A stretch of DNA of 64,000 nt from Sphingomonas sp. So64.6b (GTDB lineage: Bacteria; Pseudomonadota; Alphaproteobacteria; Sphingomonadales; Sphingomonadaceae). Positions 17,976 through 26,549 of this stretch are shown piece by piece. Position 1 is the stretch's first letter. Every line of letters starts with the position of its first letter. Where the stretch lies: the NCBI RefSeq assembly GCF_014171475.1, contig NZ_CP048817.1:930001-994000 (forward strand), given 5' to 3'. The notes under the pieces are model-generated. The model made no database searches, was not told the DNA's origin, and worked only from the letters and a program-made list of their open reading frames with translations. Position numbers and translations under genes: made by a program.

Positions 17976-19093
17976 ATGCCCCGTCGCTCACCATGGATCC
18001 GGCGCTCGCCACGGAGGTAACGGTCAAGCGGCGGAAACTGCCGCGCGCGTTGGTCGCCGGCGCAGCCGCGATCCTGCTTGCCGGTGCCGGTGCTGCGTGG
18101 ATCGCCATGCCGGGTGCGAACGAGAGCACCGACAACGCTTATCTGCGCGCCGATGCGACAATTGTGTCGGCGCGGGTCGGTGGCACTGTCACCGAGGTGC
18201 TGGTTCGCGACAACCAGCAGGTCCGCGCCGGCGATCCGCTGATCCGCATCGACCCGCAGGAATATGACGCGAAACTCTCCGTCGCAGAAGCCTCGGTCAG
18301 CGATGCGGACGCCGGAGTCGCCAGCGCCCGTGCGGCACTGGTCACCTTCGTCGCCGATCGCCAGGTCGCCGAAGCCGATGTCGCCGTTGCGCAAAGCACG
18401 ATCGTCTCGGCCGATGCCGAGCGCCGTCGCGCCGAAGCGGACACCGCGCGCTATTCCGCTTTGTCCGAACGCGGCTTCGTCACGCAGCGCGATGCGGAAC
18501 GGATTGCCGCGACCGCAATCGATGCGCGCGCCCAGTTGCGGCGCAGCGTCGCCAGCCTCGCTGTCAGCCGCGACAAGGCTTTAGCGACGGGCGTGCGCCG
18601 CGCCGCACTCGAAGCGGATCTCGCTCAGGCCCAGGCCGTAGCGGCGCGTGCGCGGGCAAGCTTACGGCTGGCGCAACAGGATCGCGGCTACACCTTCATT
18701 CGCGCCGCGATCTCGGGCCAGATCGGCAACCGCCAGGCGCAGACCGGCGATCTTGTCCAGCCCGGCACCCGTCTGCTGACCATCGTGCCGCAAGCCGGCC
18801 TCTATGTTGTCGCCAATTTCAAGGAGACACAGACCGGCCGCATGCTCATCGGCCAGCGGGCGAAGGTTAAGGTCGATGCGCTCGATGGCCCCGCGCTGAC
18901 CGGCCGGATCGACAGCTTCGCGCCCGCCTCGGGCTCGGAGTTCGCCTTGCTCCCGTTCGAACCCGGCTCAGGCAATTTCACCAAGATCGTGCAGCGCGTG
19001 CCGGTGCGTATCGCACTCGATCCGGGCCAGACGGCGGTTACAAGGCTGCGCCCGGGCTTGTCAGTGACGGCAAGTGTTCGGGTCAAGCCGTAA
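17972..19093 (+). CDS. HlyD/EmrA-family periplasmic adaptor (membrane fusion protein)
   Basis: This 373-residue protein has one N-terminal transmembrane anchor (about 27-47), then a biotinyl-lipoyl half-domain around STDNAYLRADATIVSARVGG, a long alpha-helical hairpin (about 95-215) and the second lipoyl half followed by beta-barrel segments (GYTFIRAAISGQIGNRQ, then VVANFKETQ). This order is that of EmrA. It would bridge the inner-membrane pump at 15310-16881 to an outer-membrane channel. The start overlaps the thioesterase stop. The full length is present and no disruption is seen. Confidence 0.93.
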   Translation: MNAPSLTMDPALATEVTVKRRKLPRALVAGAAAILLAGAGAAWIAMPGANESTDNAYLRADATIVSARVGGTVTEVLVRDNQQVRAGDPLIRIDPQEYDAKLSVAEASVSDADAGVASARAALVTFVADRQVAEADVAVAQSTIVSADAERRRAEADTARYSALSERGFVTQRDAERIAATAIDARAQLRRSVASLAVSRDKALATGVRRAALEADLAQAQAVAARARASLRLAQQDRGYTFIRAAISGQIGNRQAQTGDLVQPGTRLLTIVPQAGLYVVANFKETQTGRMLIGQRAKVKVDALDGPALTGRIDSFAPASGSEFALLPFEPGSGNFTKIVQRVPVRIALDPGQTAVTRLRPGLSVTASVRVKP

Positions 19094-19300
19094 CGACGGT
19101 TTTCGACTGGCATCGCGGCTTTATCGCCAGCTCGCCACCCCGCGGCGTTTATTGGGGTGGTTTGGTAGCCTCCCTCGGTCCTGTCTTGAGTAACGAACGG
19201 GGCGAGGCCGAAGAAGATTCTGAGGTGCATTGAACAAAGTTGGGAGGTTTGGCATTTGCGGTCTATCGGATAAACATTGCCGACAATTGGAGACTATCGA

Positions 19301-19771
19301 ATGAACGACCCTGCAATGCTGGTAGCACTTACGGCCGATATCGCCGCGAGTTTCGTATCCAACAACCGCGTTGGGACGGGTGAGATCGGCGGCATGATCA
19401 AGTCGGTTCACGATGCCCTGACGGCGCTGAGCGAGGAAGTCGAACCGGAAGCACCGGTATTTGCGCCGGCAGTGACGGCGCGTAAGAGCTTGGCCAATCC
19501 GGCAAAGATCATTTCGATGATCGACGGGAAGTCGTACAGCATGCTCAAGCGTCACATCTCGCAGCATGGACTGACCCCTGCCGAATACCGGGCACGCTAT
19601 AACCTGCCCGCCGATTACCCGATGACCGCGCCGGCCTATTCGGAACAGCGCAAGGCGCTGGCGGTGAAGATCGGTTTGGGACGCAAGGCAAAGCCGGCAG
19701 CCGCTGCCGCGCCGAAGGGGCGGCGGAAGCTGGGTGTCGCGACGCCGGCCAAAGCGCCGCCAAAGGCGTAA
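19301..19771 (+). CDS. MucR/Ros family transcriptional regulator lacking the first zinc cysteine
   Basis: This 156-residue protein matches the MucR/Ros family: an N-terminal helical oligomerisation region, a zinc-finger-like core (SMIDGKSYSMLKRHISQHG near 74-92) and the family tail LTPAEYRARYNLPADYP followed by AVKIGLGRK. In Ros and MucR a cysteine normally stands where this protein has Ser, in the position just before M-I-D; the Asp and both His are kept. Metal-free relatives are known in some rhizobia, so it may still bind AT-rich DNA. The ATG at 19301 has a TTGGAGA ribosome site. The C-terminus is a Lys/Ala/Pro-rich tail. It is monocistronic. Confidence 0.9.
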   Translation: MNDPAMLVALTADIAASFVSNNRVGTGEIGGMIKSVHDALTALSEEVEPEAPVFAPAVTARKSLANPAKIISMIDGKSYSMLKRHISQHGLTPAEYRARYNLPADYPMTAPAYSEQRKALAVKIGLGRKAKPAAAAAPKGRRKLGVATPAKAPPKA

Positions 19772-19974
19772 GGCTCCAGGTCAGTCCGTCTGGATCGCCA
19801 GCGGCTGAGGAAATATAGCCACTGCAGATGCGGGCTTGCGGCTCTAATCGAAGCTTGATGTGTTCGATTCCGCAAGTCCGTAGCAGCCGGAATTCCGCTC
19901 TGGAAATCTGTGAAGGCCTCGCCTATAGGCCTTTTCATCGTCGATCAGTGGCCTTGAAAATGCCCAGTCGGCAT

Positions 19975-20059
19975 GCGGGCGTGGTGGAATTGGTAGACGC
20001 GCCGGACTCAAAATCCGGTTCCGAGAGGAGTGTGGGTTCGATTCCCACCGCCCGCACCA
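19975..20059 (+). tRNA. tRNA-Leu(CAA)
   Basis: This is an 85-nt class II tRNA. The acceptor GCGGGCG pairs with CGCCCGC, followed by discriminator A and an encoded CCA. The anticodon stem CCGGA/TCCGG flanks loop CTCAAAA (anticodon CAA). A long variable arm precedes the T-arm GTGGG-TTCGATT-CCCAC. No duplicated 3' end and no integrase were found nearby, so it gives no sign of being an island attachment site. Confidence 0.97.
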
Positions 20060-20275
20060 TCCAAGATAGCAGGCTCTATAAAGTCCACCGCACGGGGGAC
20101 AGGAGCCTGCATCAGCGGATCGCATGGGGTCGCACGTCCCGCGCTCCGCTGCGCGAAATGACAATCGAACGCATTGTCATGCTGGCACTTGGCAGCCCAT
20201 CCGGGATGCGGCCATCGCCACAAATTGGCCTCGCGAAGCGACAATGTGTCTTTGCTGATTGACTGGCTATCGCTT

Positions 20276-20309
20276 TATCAATCATAATTGGGCTATGTCG
20301 TGATTGATA
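20276..20309. promoter_or_regulatory. Inverted repeat upstream of the Fic gene
   Basis: TATCAATCA (20276-20284) and TGATTGATA (20301-20309) are perfect 9-bp inverted arms with a 16-bp spacer, ending 19 bases before the Fic start. The half-site spacing (25 bp from arm start to arm start) and the position suggest an operator overlapping the promoter or ribosome site. Autoregulation through the Fic C-terminal winged helix is possible but unproven. Confidence 0.55.
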
Positions 20310-20328
20310 GAAAGGCATCCTATCGATC

Positions 20329-21462
20329 ATGCGCTGGAATTGGCAACTTCCCGACTGGCCGGATTTCCGCTTCGACGCGGAACGAATCCGCGCGTCAGAA
20401 GAGCAATTTCTGAAAGGCTCCGGCGTCGTCATTGGCGCGCTCCACCACCTCGACACCGATGAGCGCGATGGGCTGACCATCGAACTCATCTCCCAGGAGG
20501 TTGTCGATAGCTCTGCCATCGAGGGCGAGATCCTCGACCGTGCCAGCGTTCAGTCATCGCTCGCACGGCATCTGGGCTTTGCAGCCGACCAGCGCCGCGC
20601 AAGCGCGGCGGAGGCCGGGGCCGCCGAACTCATGGCCGACGTTTATCGCCGTCATGCAGCGCCGCTCGACGATCGGACGCTGTTCGCATGGCACGCCATG
20701 CTGATGAACGGCCGTCGCGATATTGCCGATGTCGGGCGCTACCGGACACACGAAGACGCGATGCAGATCGTTTCGGGCGCACTCTATGCGCCGCGTGTCC
20801 ATTTCGAGGCACCGCCGTCAGATGCCGTGCCGATGGAAATGTCCCGTTTCATCGCGTGGTTCAACGACAGCGCGCCGTCGTCACCAATCCCGCTTCCCGC
20901 GATCACCCGTGCCGCAATTTCGCACTTGTGGTTCGAGAGCATCCATCCCTTTGAGGACGGCAATGGCCGGATCGGGCGCGCGATTGCGGAAAAGGCATTG
21001 GCCCAAAATCTCGCTGCCCCGACGCTGACGGCACTCGCGGAAACGATCTATCGCCACCGCAAAGCCTATTACACTGCGCTTCAGCTTGGCAGCCAGAGCA
21101 ACGACATCAATGCCTGGCTGACATGGTTTGCCGATATTGTGATCGAGGCGCAGGTGCGCACGATTACCCGAATCCGATTCCTGATCGACAAGACGCGGCT
21201 GCTCGATCGCTTGCGCGGCGCGATTAACGAGCGTCAGGAAAAGGCGCTGCTCCGCATGTTCCGCGAAGGGCCGGATGGTTTTGCGGGCGGTTTGAGCGCA
21301 GAGAATTATCGGACGATCACAGATGCCAGTCTCGCCACTACGACGCGCGATTTGAACGACCTAGTTGAAAAGAGGGCGCTGATCCGCAGCGGCGAGCGTC
21401 GCTATGCACGGTATCGACTTGCTGCTGGAATAACGGCCAATCACAGTGCAAGTGAAGAATGA
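20329..21462 (+). CDS. Fic family protein with N-terminal inhibitory motif and C-terminal winged helix
   Basis: Fic enzymes usually transfer AMP from ATP to a hydroxyl side chain. The 377-residue protein starts with a DUF4172-like segment (WNWQLPDWPDFRFD), then an inhibitory helix with SSAIEGE at 61-67, matching the class II motif (S/T)xxxE(G/N). The core has the canonical HPFEDGNGRIGR from residue 206, with catalytic His and the phosphate-binding Asn, Gly and Arg all present. The last ~90 residues resemble a winged helix (LATTTRDLNDLVEKRALI). The start is ATG 20329 just after a 9-bp inverted repeat. There is no adjacent antitoxin gene; the built-in motif would supply inhibition. The target is unknown. 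Confidence 0.92.
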   Translation: MRWNWQLPDWPDFRFDAERIRASEEQFLKGSGVVIGALHHLDTDERDGLTIELISQEVVDSSAIEGEILDRASVQSSLARHLGFAADQRRASAAEAGAAELMADVYRRHAAPLDDRTLFAWHAMLMNGRRDIADVGRYRTHEDAMQIVSGALYAPRVHFEAPPSDAVPMEMSRFIAWFNDSAPSSPIPLPAITRAAISHLWFESIHPFEDGNGRIGRAIAEKALAQNLAAPTLTALAETIYRHRKAYYTALQLGSQSNDINAWLTWFADIVIEAQVRTITRIRFLIDKTRLLDRLRGAINERQEKALLRMFREGPDGFAGGLSAENYRTITDASLATTTRDLNDLVEKRALIRSGERRYARYRLAAGITANHSASEE

Positions 21463-21809
21463 AATTATTACAGATTATCACTGAAAATACTTGGCGAGCG
21501 ATCTTGTACGGCGTCGATCATCCGACAGCAGCGACAAGTTGGCTGTAGCCGTCGCTGGTGCGCAGGTGAATATAAACCCGCACCAAGTTGACGCCGCCTG
21601 CTTTCCCGGCGGCAGGGCATCCCAGAAAGTAATATTTTCTGGGAACCCCCAAGGCCGGGGCCCAGTTGGCAAGCATTTGTTGGCCTGGCGCTTCGCCTTG
21701 TCACCTCGACCTTCTCGACTGGACCCCGGCCTTCGCCGGGGAAGCAGTAAAGGTGGGCCAACATCATGGTTGAATCACCGGCGGCGACGGGAGCGGTCTC
21801 GACCGCCCC
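21463..21809. other. Intergenic region between convergent Fic and alpha-glucosidase genes
   Basis: This 347-bp region has no convincing gene. It holds a large inverted repeat (21598-21747, listed separately) and, at about 21768-21790, a stretch (GGTTGAATCACCGG and GGCGACGGG) similar to part of the repeat at 15066. Short open frames reading through the inverted repeat have no ribosome site and are not taken as genes. Confidence 0.5.
21598..21747. repeat. Intergenic long inverted repeat
   Basis: Outer arms CTGCTTTCCCGGCG and CGCCGGGGAAGCAG pair over 13 of 14 positions. Inside lies a smaller hairpin, CCCAGAAA-GTAATAT-TTTCTGGG. The structure resembles the other composite intergenic inverted repeats of this window and sits between two convergent genes, so it could also end transcription from both sides. 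Confidence 0.65.
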
Positions 21810-23411
21810 TCAAACCGCCTCGGCGATCAGCGCGGCGAAACCACCGATCGACCAGCCATGGATTGCGCCGATCTGTTCGATCGGCCGCCAGCGCTCGGGA
21901 TCGGTTGGCTGCCATTGCGTTGGGGCTGCGGCAAGGTTGAAGACGCACAACAGGCATTGATTTTGTGTCATGCGCTCAAAGGCCAGGATCGTTGCCGATG
22001 CTTCGACGATCTTCAGCTCTCCGGTCATCAACGCGGCATTGGCATGACGCAAAGCGATCATCCGGCGGGTGAAGTGGAGCAGCGAGCGCGGATCGCTCTC
22101 CTGACGGTCGACCGCAAGCGCGGCATGATCGCTGCCCAATGGCAACCACGGCCTGATGGTCGAAAATCCGGCATGGGGCGCGTCGGCATGCCATGGCATC
22201 GGTGTTCGCGCGCCATCGCGTGACAAGGTGAGTGGCCAGTTGGCGATCGCCTCGGGGTCGCGCAGATCGTCGAATGCGATCTCGACCTGAGTCAGGCCGA
22301 GCTCCTCGCCCTGATAGAGGAAGATATTGCCGCGCAGGCACATCAGCAGCGCGGTCTTCATCCTGGCGAATGCGTCGCGATGGTCGGGCGGCGCCCAGCG
22401 CGAGATGGCGCGGGGCGCGTCGTGATTCTCGAAGGCCCAACTCGGCCAGCCCGTGCTCGGCGCGGCGGGCCATTCGGCCAGCGCATCGCGGACCAGCATC
22501 GGCGTCAGGGCAGGCGCGTAGAGGAAGTTGAAGCCATAAGCGCTGTCGAGCCGGCGATCTCCGACAGTGAAGGCGTGCATTTCCGCTTCGGGGGCGGGGC
22601 CAGCGACTTCGGCCACGGTGAACCGGCCGCCATAAGCGTCGGTCAGCGTGCGCAGCCGCTCGAGGAAGAGCGGGATGCCGGGCTGGCTCTGGTTATGGAT
22701 ATGGCGCTGGAAATCGAACGGACGGGTGCGCGGCAATCCGGTGTCGGGTGCCGGCGGATTGTCGGTCAGTGCCGGGTCGTGCATCGCGAAGTTGATTGCG
22801 TCGATGCGGAAACCATCGACACCGCGATCAAGCCAGAATCTTGCGACCGCAAGCGTCGCATCCTGCACCGCCGGGTTATGCTGGTTGAGCTGAGGCTGCT
22901 CGGCCAGGAAATTGTGCAGATAATATTGCCCGCGCCGCGCGTCCCAGGTCCAGGCTGGGCCACCGAACACCGATTGCCAGTTATTGGGTGGCGATCCGTC
23001 GGGCCTGGCGTCGGCCCAGACATACCAGTCGGCATGATCGTTGCTGCGGTCGGCGCGGCTCGCCCGGAACCAGGGATGCTGGTTCGAGCTGTGCGAATAG
23101 ACCTGATCGATGACGATCTTCAGCCCCAGCATATGTGCGCGGGCGATCAGCGCGTCGAAATCGGCCAGCGTACCGAACACCGGATCGACGTCGCAAAAGT
23201 CCGACACATCGTAACCGAAATCCGCCATCGGCGAGGTGAAGAAAGGCGACAGCCACACCGCATCGACACCAAGCGATGCGATATGATCGAAATGGCGGGT
23301 GATGCCCGGCAGATCGCCGACACCGTCGCCATTGGTATCCGCGAAACTGCGCGGATAGATTTGATAGATAACCGCGCCGCGCCACCAGGGATCGCGCGTG
23401 GTCACCGTCAA
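21810..23411 (-). CDS. GH13 alpha-glucosidase
   Basis: This 533-residue enzyme of glycoside hydrolase family 13 hydrolyses terminal alpha-glucosidic bonds in malto- or isomalto-oligosaccharides. The TIM barrel starts WWRGAVIYQIYPRSFADTNG. The expected triad is present: nucleophile D204 in GVDGFRIDAINF, acid E268 in FTVAEVAG, and D331 in FENHDAPR. Conserved region I reads IDQVYSHSSNQHPWF, a variant found in some proteobacterial alpha-glucosidases. No signal peptide is seen, so it is probably cytoplasmic. The start is a TTG overlapping the histidine kinase stop (TTGA); a GTG two codons on is an alternative. It lies downstream of and probably in one transcript with the two-component genes. Confidence 0.93.
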   Translation of the reverse strand: MTVTTRDPWWRGAVIYQIYPRSFADTNGDGVGDLPGITRHFDHIASLGVDAVWLSPFFTSPMADFGYDVSDFCDVDPVFGTLADFDALIARAHMLGLKIVIDQVYSHSSNQHPWFRASRADRSNDHADWYVWADARPDGSPPNNWQSVFGGPAWTWDARRGQYYLHNFLAEQPQLNQHNPAVQDATLAVARFWLDRGVDGFRIDAINFAMHDPALTDNPPAPDTGLPRTRPFDFQRHIHNQSQPGIPLFLERLRTLTDAYGGRFTVAEVAGPAPEAEMHAFTVGDRRLDSAYGFNFLYAPALTPMLVRDALAEWPAAPSTGWPSWAFENHDAPRAISRWAPPDHRDAFARMKTALLMCLRGNIFLYQGEELGLTQVEIAFDDLRDPEAIANWPLTLSRDGARTPMPWHADAPHAGFSTIRPWLPLGSDHAALAVDRQESDPRSLLHFTRRMIALRHANAALMTGELKIVEASATILAFERMTQNQCLLCVFNLAAAPTQWQPTDPERWRPIEQIGAIHGWSIGGFAALIAEAV

Positions 23412-24817
23412 CGCGGCAGGACGATGATCGCGTTGAGCCCGCCCTCCGGCCGGTTCTCCAACACGATATCGCCACCTGCATCACGCACGATCGCGCCGGC
23501 CAACGCCAGGCCCAGGCCGATGCCGCCGGTTTCCTTGTTGCGCGACGTCTCAAGCCGAGTGAACGGATCGAACACATCGACCAGTCGGTCCTCCGGAATG
23601 CCGGGGCCTTTGTCGGCGACGATGATCCGCACTTCGCGCTCGGTGCCGAGAATGCTGACTTCGGCGCGCTCGCCATATTTGATCGCGTTTTCGATCAGGT
23701 TGCGCACCGCGCGGCGCATCAGCGAAGGACGCAGATGCATGCGCAGGCGCGCGGTCTCCGCGAACGTCACGTCATGATCCAGGTCGCGAAAATCTTCGAC
23801 CACCGCGTCGACCAGCGCGGCGAGATCGACATCGGTCAGCGGCTCTGACGGCCGGCCGAGCCGCGCCAGCGACAGGATGTCGTCGAGCGTGCGGTTCATC
23901 TCCTCGATCGTGTCGGCCATCTTGTTGCGGTCGGTGTCATCCTCGACCGATTCGATCCGCACGCGAAGCGCGGCGAGCGGTGTGCGCAGATCATGTCCGA
24001 TCGCACCGAGCATGCGATCCTTCTCGTCAAGCATCGCGGTGACGCGCAACCGCAGCGCATTGAAGGCGGAGATGACGTCACGCACGTCCTGCGGCCCGCG
24101 CTCCTCGATCGGCACATCGACCTCGCCGGGCTTGAAATTGCCCGCGGCGATGGCGAGCGTGCGCAATGGGCTCGAGATACGCCGCCCGATCCACAGCACA
24201 GGGAGCAATATGACGCCGTAAAGGACCAATGTCTGCGCGATCAGCCGCCAGAACAGCCACATGTCGGTGGCCGGCCAGGGCGCCCTGATCACCAGCCAGC
24301 CTTCGCGGCGTTCGACCGCGATGGTCAATTCACCGCCAAGTCGCGCCATGCGACGCATGCGATGCGAGCTATGGTCCTTGAACCGCGGGTCGTCGGCACT
24401 GATCCTTTTGACGCCGGCCTGGATCCGGCCGACCTTGAGCCCGGCATCGGTCAAGGTGTCCCGCAGGCCCTGTTCCACATCGTCCAGGCGCCGTGCATCG
24501 GCGGCGATCGGCGATGCCGGCACCAGCCGTACCCGGCCGCGATCGGGTTGCAGGTGCGGCCCGCGGCCCGACTCGACACGCTCGACCGCATCGACCAGCC
24601 GCGTGATTGCGGGGCCGGTGACCTGTTCGAACAGGAAGGAGCGGCGCTCCTGCAGCAGCATGGCGAAGTTGATCGCCTGAGCGATGAACAAGGCGATTGC
24701 CACCAGCAGCGCCATCTGGCCCGACAGGCTGCGCGGCCAATAGCGGAGTACCGGACGCTGCCGGGGTGGCGGAGGCGCCCCATGCGCGTCTTCGCGCGTT
24801 TCGGAAGGCTCGGTCAC
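23408..24817 (-). CDS. Sensor histidine kinase with HAMP domain
   Basis: This 469-residue inner-membrane kinase has a first transmembrane helix (about 32-52), a periplasmic sensor of about 130 residues, a second helix (about 190-210), a HAMP segment with RISSPLRTLAIAAG, and a HisKA domain with GHDLRTPLAAL (phospho-acceptor H275). The ATPase has N-box NLIENAIKYG and G-boxes DKGPGIPEDR and GGIGLGLALA. The start used is the GTG at 24817 that overlaps the regulator's TGA (GTGA). A more upstream TTG or ATG would lie inside the regulator gene. It pairs with the OmpR-type regulator just before it. The signal it senses is unknown. Confidence 0.93.
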   Translation of the reverse strand: MTEPSETREDAHGAPPPPRQRPVLRYWPRSLSGQMALLVAIALFIAQAINFAMLLQERRSFLFEQVTGPAITRLVDAVERVESGRGPHLQPDRGRVRLVPASPIAADARRLDDVEQGLRDTLTDAGLKVGRIQAGVKRISADDPRFKDHSSHRMRRMARLGGELTIAVERREGWLVIRAPWPATDMWLFWRLIAQTLVLYGVILLPVLWIGRRISSPLRTLAIAAGNFKPGEVDVPIEERGPQDVRDVISAFNALRLRVTAMLDEKDRMLGAIGHDLRTPLAALRVRIESVEDDTDRNKMADTIEEMNRTLDDILSLARLGRPSEPLTDVDLAALVDAVVEDFRDLDHDVTFAETARLRMHLRPSLMRRAVRNLIENAIKYGERAEVSILGTEREVRIIVADKGPGIPEDRLVDVFDPFTRLETSRNKETGGIGLGLALAGAIVRDAGGDIVLENRPEGGLNAIIVLPR

Positions 24818-25551
24818 AGCCGCGTGACTTCGGCCGCCAGCGTATAGCCGCCGCCCCATACGGTCTTGATCAGTTCGGGGCTCTTTGCGTCGATCTCGAT
24901 CTTGCGGCGCAAGCGGCTGACCTGATTGTCGATCGCTCGATCGAACGCCGCCGCCTCGCGTCCCTGCGTCAGGTCGAGCAACTGGTCACGGGTCAACACC
25001 TGACGCGGCCGGGTGACTAGCGCGAGGAGGAGGTTATATTCGCCGGTCGATAGCGGCACCGACACGCCCTCGCGATCGACCAGCGCGCGCTCGCCCGATT
25101 TGAGCACCCAGCCGGCAAAGGCGAACGAGCCGCTTTCCGGTGCATGCTGGCGCGCTCCACCGGCAGCTGCGCGGCGCAGGATGACCTTCACGCGCGCTGA
25201 CAATTCGCGCGGCGAGAAGGGCTTTACGACATAATCGTCGGCGCCCATTTCAAGACCGACGATACGGTCGGTCTCCTCGCTGCGCGCGGTGAGCAGGATC
25301 ACCGGGATCTCGCCGGTCTCGCGGATGTGGCGGCACAGGCTCAGCCCATCTTCGCCCGGCATCATGATGTCCAGGATGATCAAATCGATGGCATAGGCCG
25401 CCAGGCGCATACGCGCTGCCTCGGCATCGCCGGCCTGAGTCACGCGGAAACCCTGCTTGGTCAGATATTGCGCGAGCGGCTCGCGGATCGAGCGCTCGTC
25501 ATCGACCAGCAGCAAATGTGGCGTGTCTCCCATCGGATCGGGGCTTAGCAT
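24814..25551 (-). CDS. OmpR-family response regulator
   Basis: This 245-residue regulator has a receiver domain (about 11-125) with phospho-acceptor D61 in LIILDIMMPGEDG, the conserved LLTAR threonine and the VKPFSPREL lysine. A winged-helix DNA-binding domain follows (about 150-240: FDRAIDNQVSRLRRKIE, then IKTVWGGGYTL). I used the ATG at 25551, preceded by GGGA; a TTG at 25563 and an ATG at 25533 are in-frame alternatives. It is co-transcribed with the kinase (4-bp overlap). A hairpin terminator candidate lies 20 bases upstream of the gene, between it and the EF-hand gene. Confidence 0.94.
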   Translation of the reverse strand: MLSPDPMGDTPHLLLVDDERSIREPLAQYLTKQGFRVTQAGDAEAARMRLAAYAIDLIILDIMMPGEDGLSLCRHIRETGEIPVILLTARSEETDRIVGLEMGADDYVVKPFSPRELSARVKVILRRAAAGGARQHAPESGSFAFAGWVLKSGERALVDREGVSVPLSTGEYNLLLALVTRPRQVLTRDQLLDLTQGREAAAFDRAIDNQVSRLRRKIEIDAKSPELIKTVWGGGYTLAAEVTRL

Positions 25552-25571
25552 GATAATTCCCAAGTGAAAGT

Positions 25572-25604
25572 GCCGGGCGGGCGGAGGAGCGGCACCCGCC
25601 CGGC
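25572..25604 (-). terminator. Hairpin between EF-hand gene and response regulator
   Basis: On the minus strand GCCGGGCGGG pairs perfectly with CCCGCCCGGC over 10 bp, with a 13-nt loop, followed by ACTTTCACTT rather than a clean T-run. It could terminate or attenuate transcription from the EF-hand gene before the two-component genes. Confidence 0.55.
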
Positions 25605-25622
25605 AACCGGTCAGTGGGGGGA

Positions 25623-26330
25623 TTACTGGCCGGTATCTGGTTCCGGCGCATCGGCGCCCGATGGCGGCGGCATGTCGCCCGGGCCGCCCGGCTGGCCGCC
25701 GCGGCGCTGGTCGCGCATTGCCTTCATCTTTGCGCGGCTCGCGTCCATCTCGGCCTGGTCGATGAAACCATCGCCGTTGGTATCGAGCTTTGCGAAACGC
25801 CTGTCTTCCTGCGCGCGCATCTCATCGCGGCTGATACGGCCATCGCCATTCGTATCCGCTTTCGCGATTCCACCATGACCGCGGGCCGGCCCGTCCGTCG
25901 GGCTGGCCGTTGGCGCGGGGCGAACCATGTCGCCTCTGCCCGGCCGGTCGCCCCGCCCGGCGCGCGCTGCGGCCATTTCATCGGCCGAGATTCTGCCGTC
26001 ATTGTTGGTGTCGAGTTTGGCGAAACGTTCATCGGCCTTGGCCAGGAACGCCTCCCTGGTGATCGGCGTCGCATCGCCGTCGGTCGTTCCCCTACGGCCG
26101 CGGTGCTTCAGTTCGTCGCCGGCGAGCTGGCCGTCATTGTTGGTGTCCATGCGCGCGAAACGCGCCTCGGCTTGGGCGCGGGCCTCGGCACGCGACACCG
26201 CGCCGTCATTGTCGGTGTCGGCGCGCATCATACCCCCGCCGCGCTGGCCAGGCTCGGCCTGACCAGCAATGGCAGCGCCACCAGCGAGCGCCGTCGTGGC
26301 GAGCGCAGCGGCAAGAAGCAGCTTCTTCAT
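25623..26330 (-). CDS. Secreted EF-hand calcium-binding protein with five EF-hand loops
   Basis: This 235-residue protein starts at the ATG with a GAGGGA ribosome site and has a signal peptide (MKKLLLAAALATTALAGGAAIAG), so it is periplasmic or exported. Five calcium-binding loops of DxDxDG type follow in order: DTDNDGAVSRAE, DTNNDGQLAGDE, DTNNDGRISADE, DTNGDGRISRDE and DTNGDGFIDQAE. They are separated by Gly/Arg-rich linkers, and the C-terminus is rich in Gly, Pro and Asp. All loops keep the acidic ligands. It probably buffers or senses calcium. Its position just upstream of a two-component system suggests a signalling link, but a strong hairpin stands between them. Confidence 0.92.
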   Translation of the reverse strand: MKKLLLAAALATTALAGGAAIAGQAEPGQRGGGMMRADTDNDGAVSRAEARAQAEARFARMDTNNDGQLAGDELKHRGRRGTTDGDATPITREAFLAKADERFAKLDTNNDGRISADEMAAARAGRGDRPGRGDMVRPAPTASPTDGPARGHGGIAKADTNGDGRISRDEMRAQEDRRFAKLDTNGDGFIDQAEMDASRAKMKAMRDQRRGGQPGGPGDMPPPSGADAPEPDTGQ

Positions 26331-26549
26331 GGCAATTCCCTCGAGTAGCTCAGGCCGGCTCATCCGCGCCTTGGACAGCGTAATGCATCAAGGGTGTCGC
26401 GGCGCTGTGTCAGCGCGCAAGAGAATTGTCGCAAATTGTCGCAAGCGATCACGGGTTCGATCAAGTAGGCCATGCGCAAACGGGCATGTGGCGCGAGTTC
26501 GGGATGCGTATCGAAGCAGTATCCGCTAGGGGTTGAAACACGAGAACGG

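Noticed and set aside
19975..20328. Genomic island attachment at tRNA-Leu carrying the Fic gene
   Set aside because: No integrase and no repeated tRNA 3' end is visible within reach on either side.
21478..21672. Minus-strand 64-residue open frame in the Fic/alpha-glucosidase gap
   Set aside because: It reads through the long inverted repeat and has no ribosome site; such peptides are typical of translated intergenic repeats.
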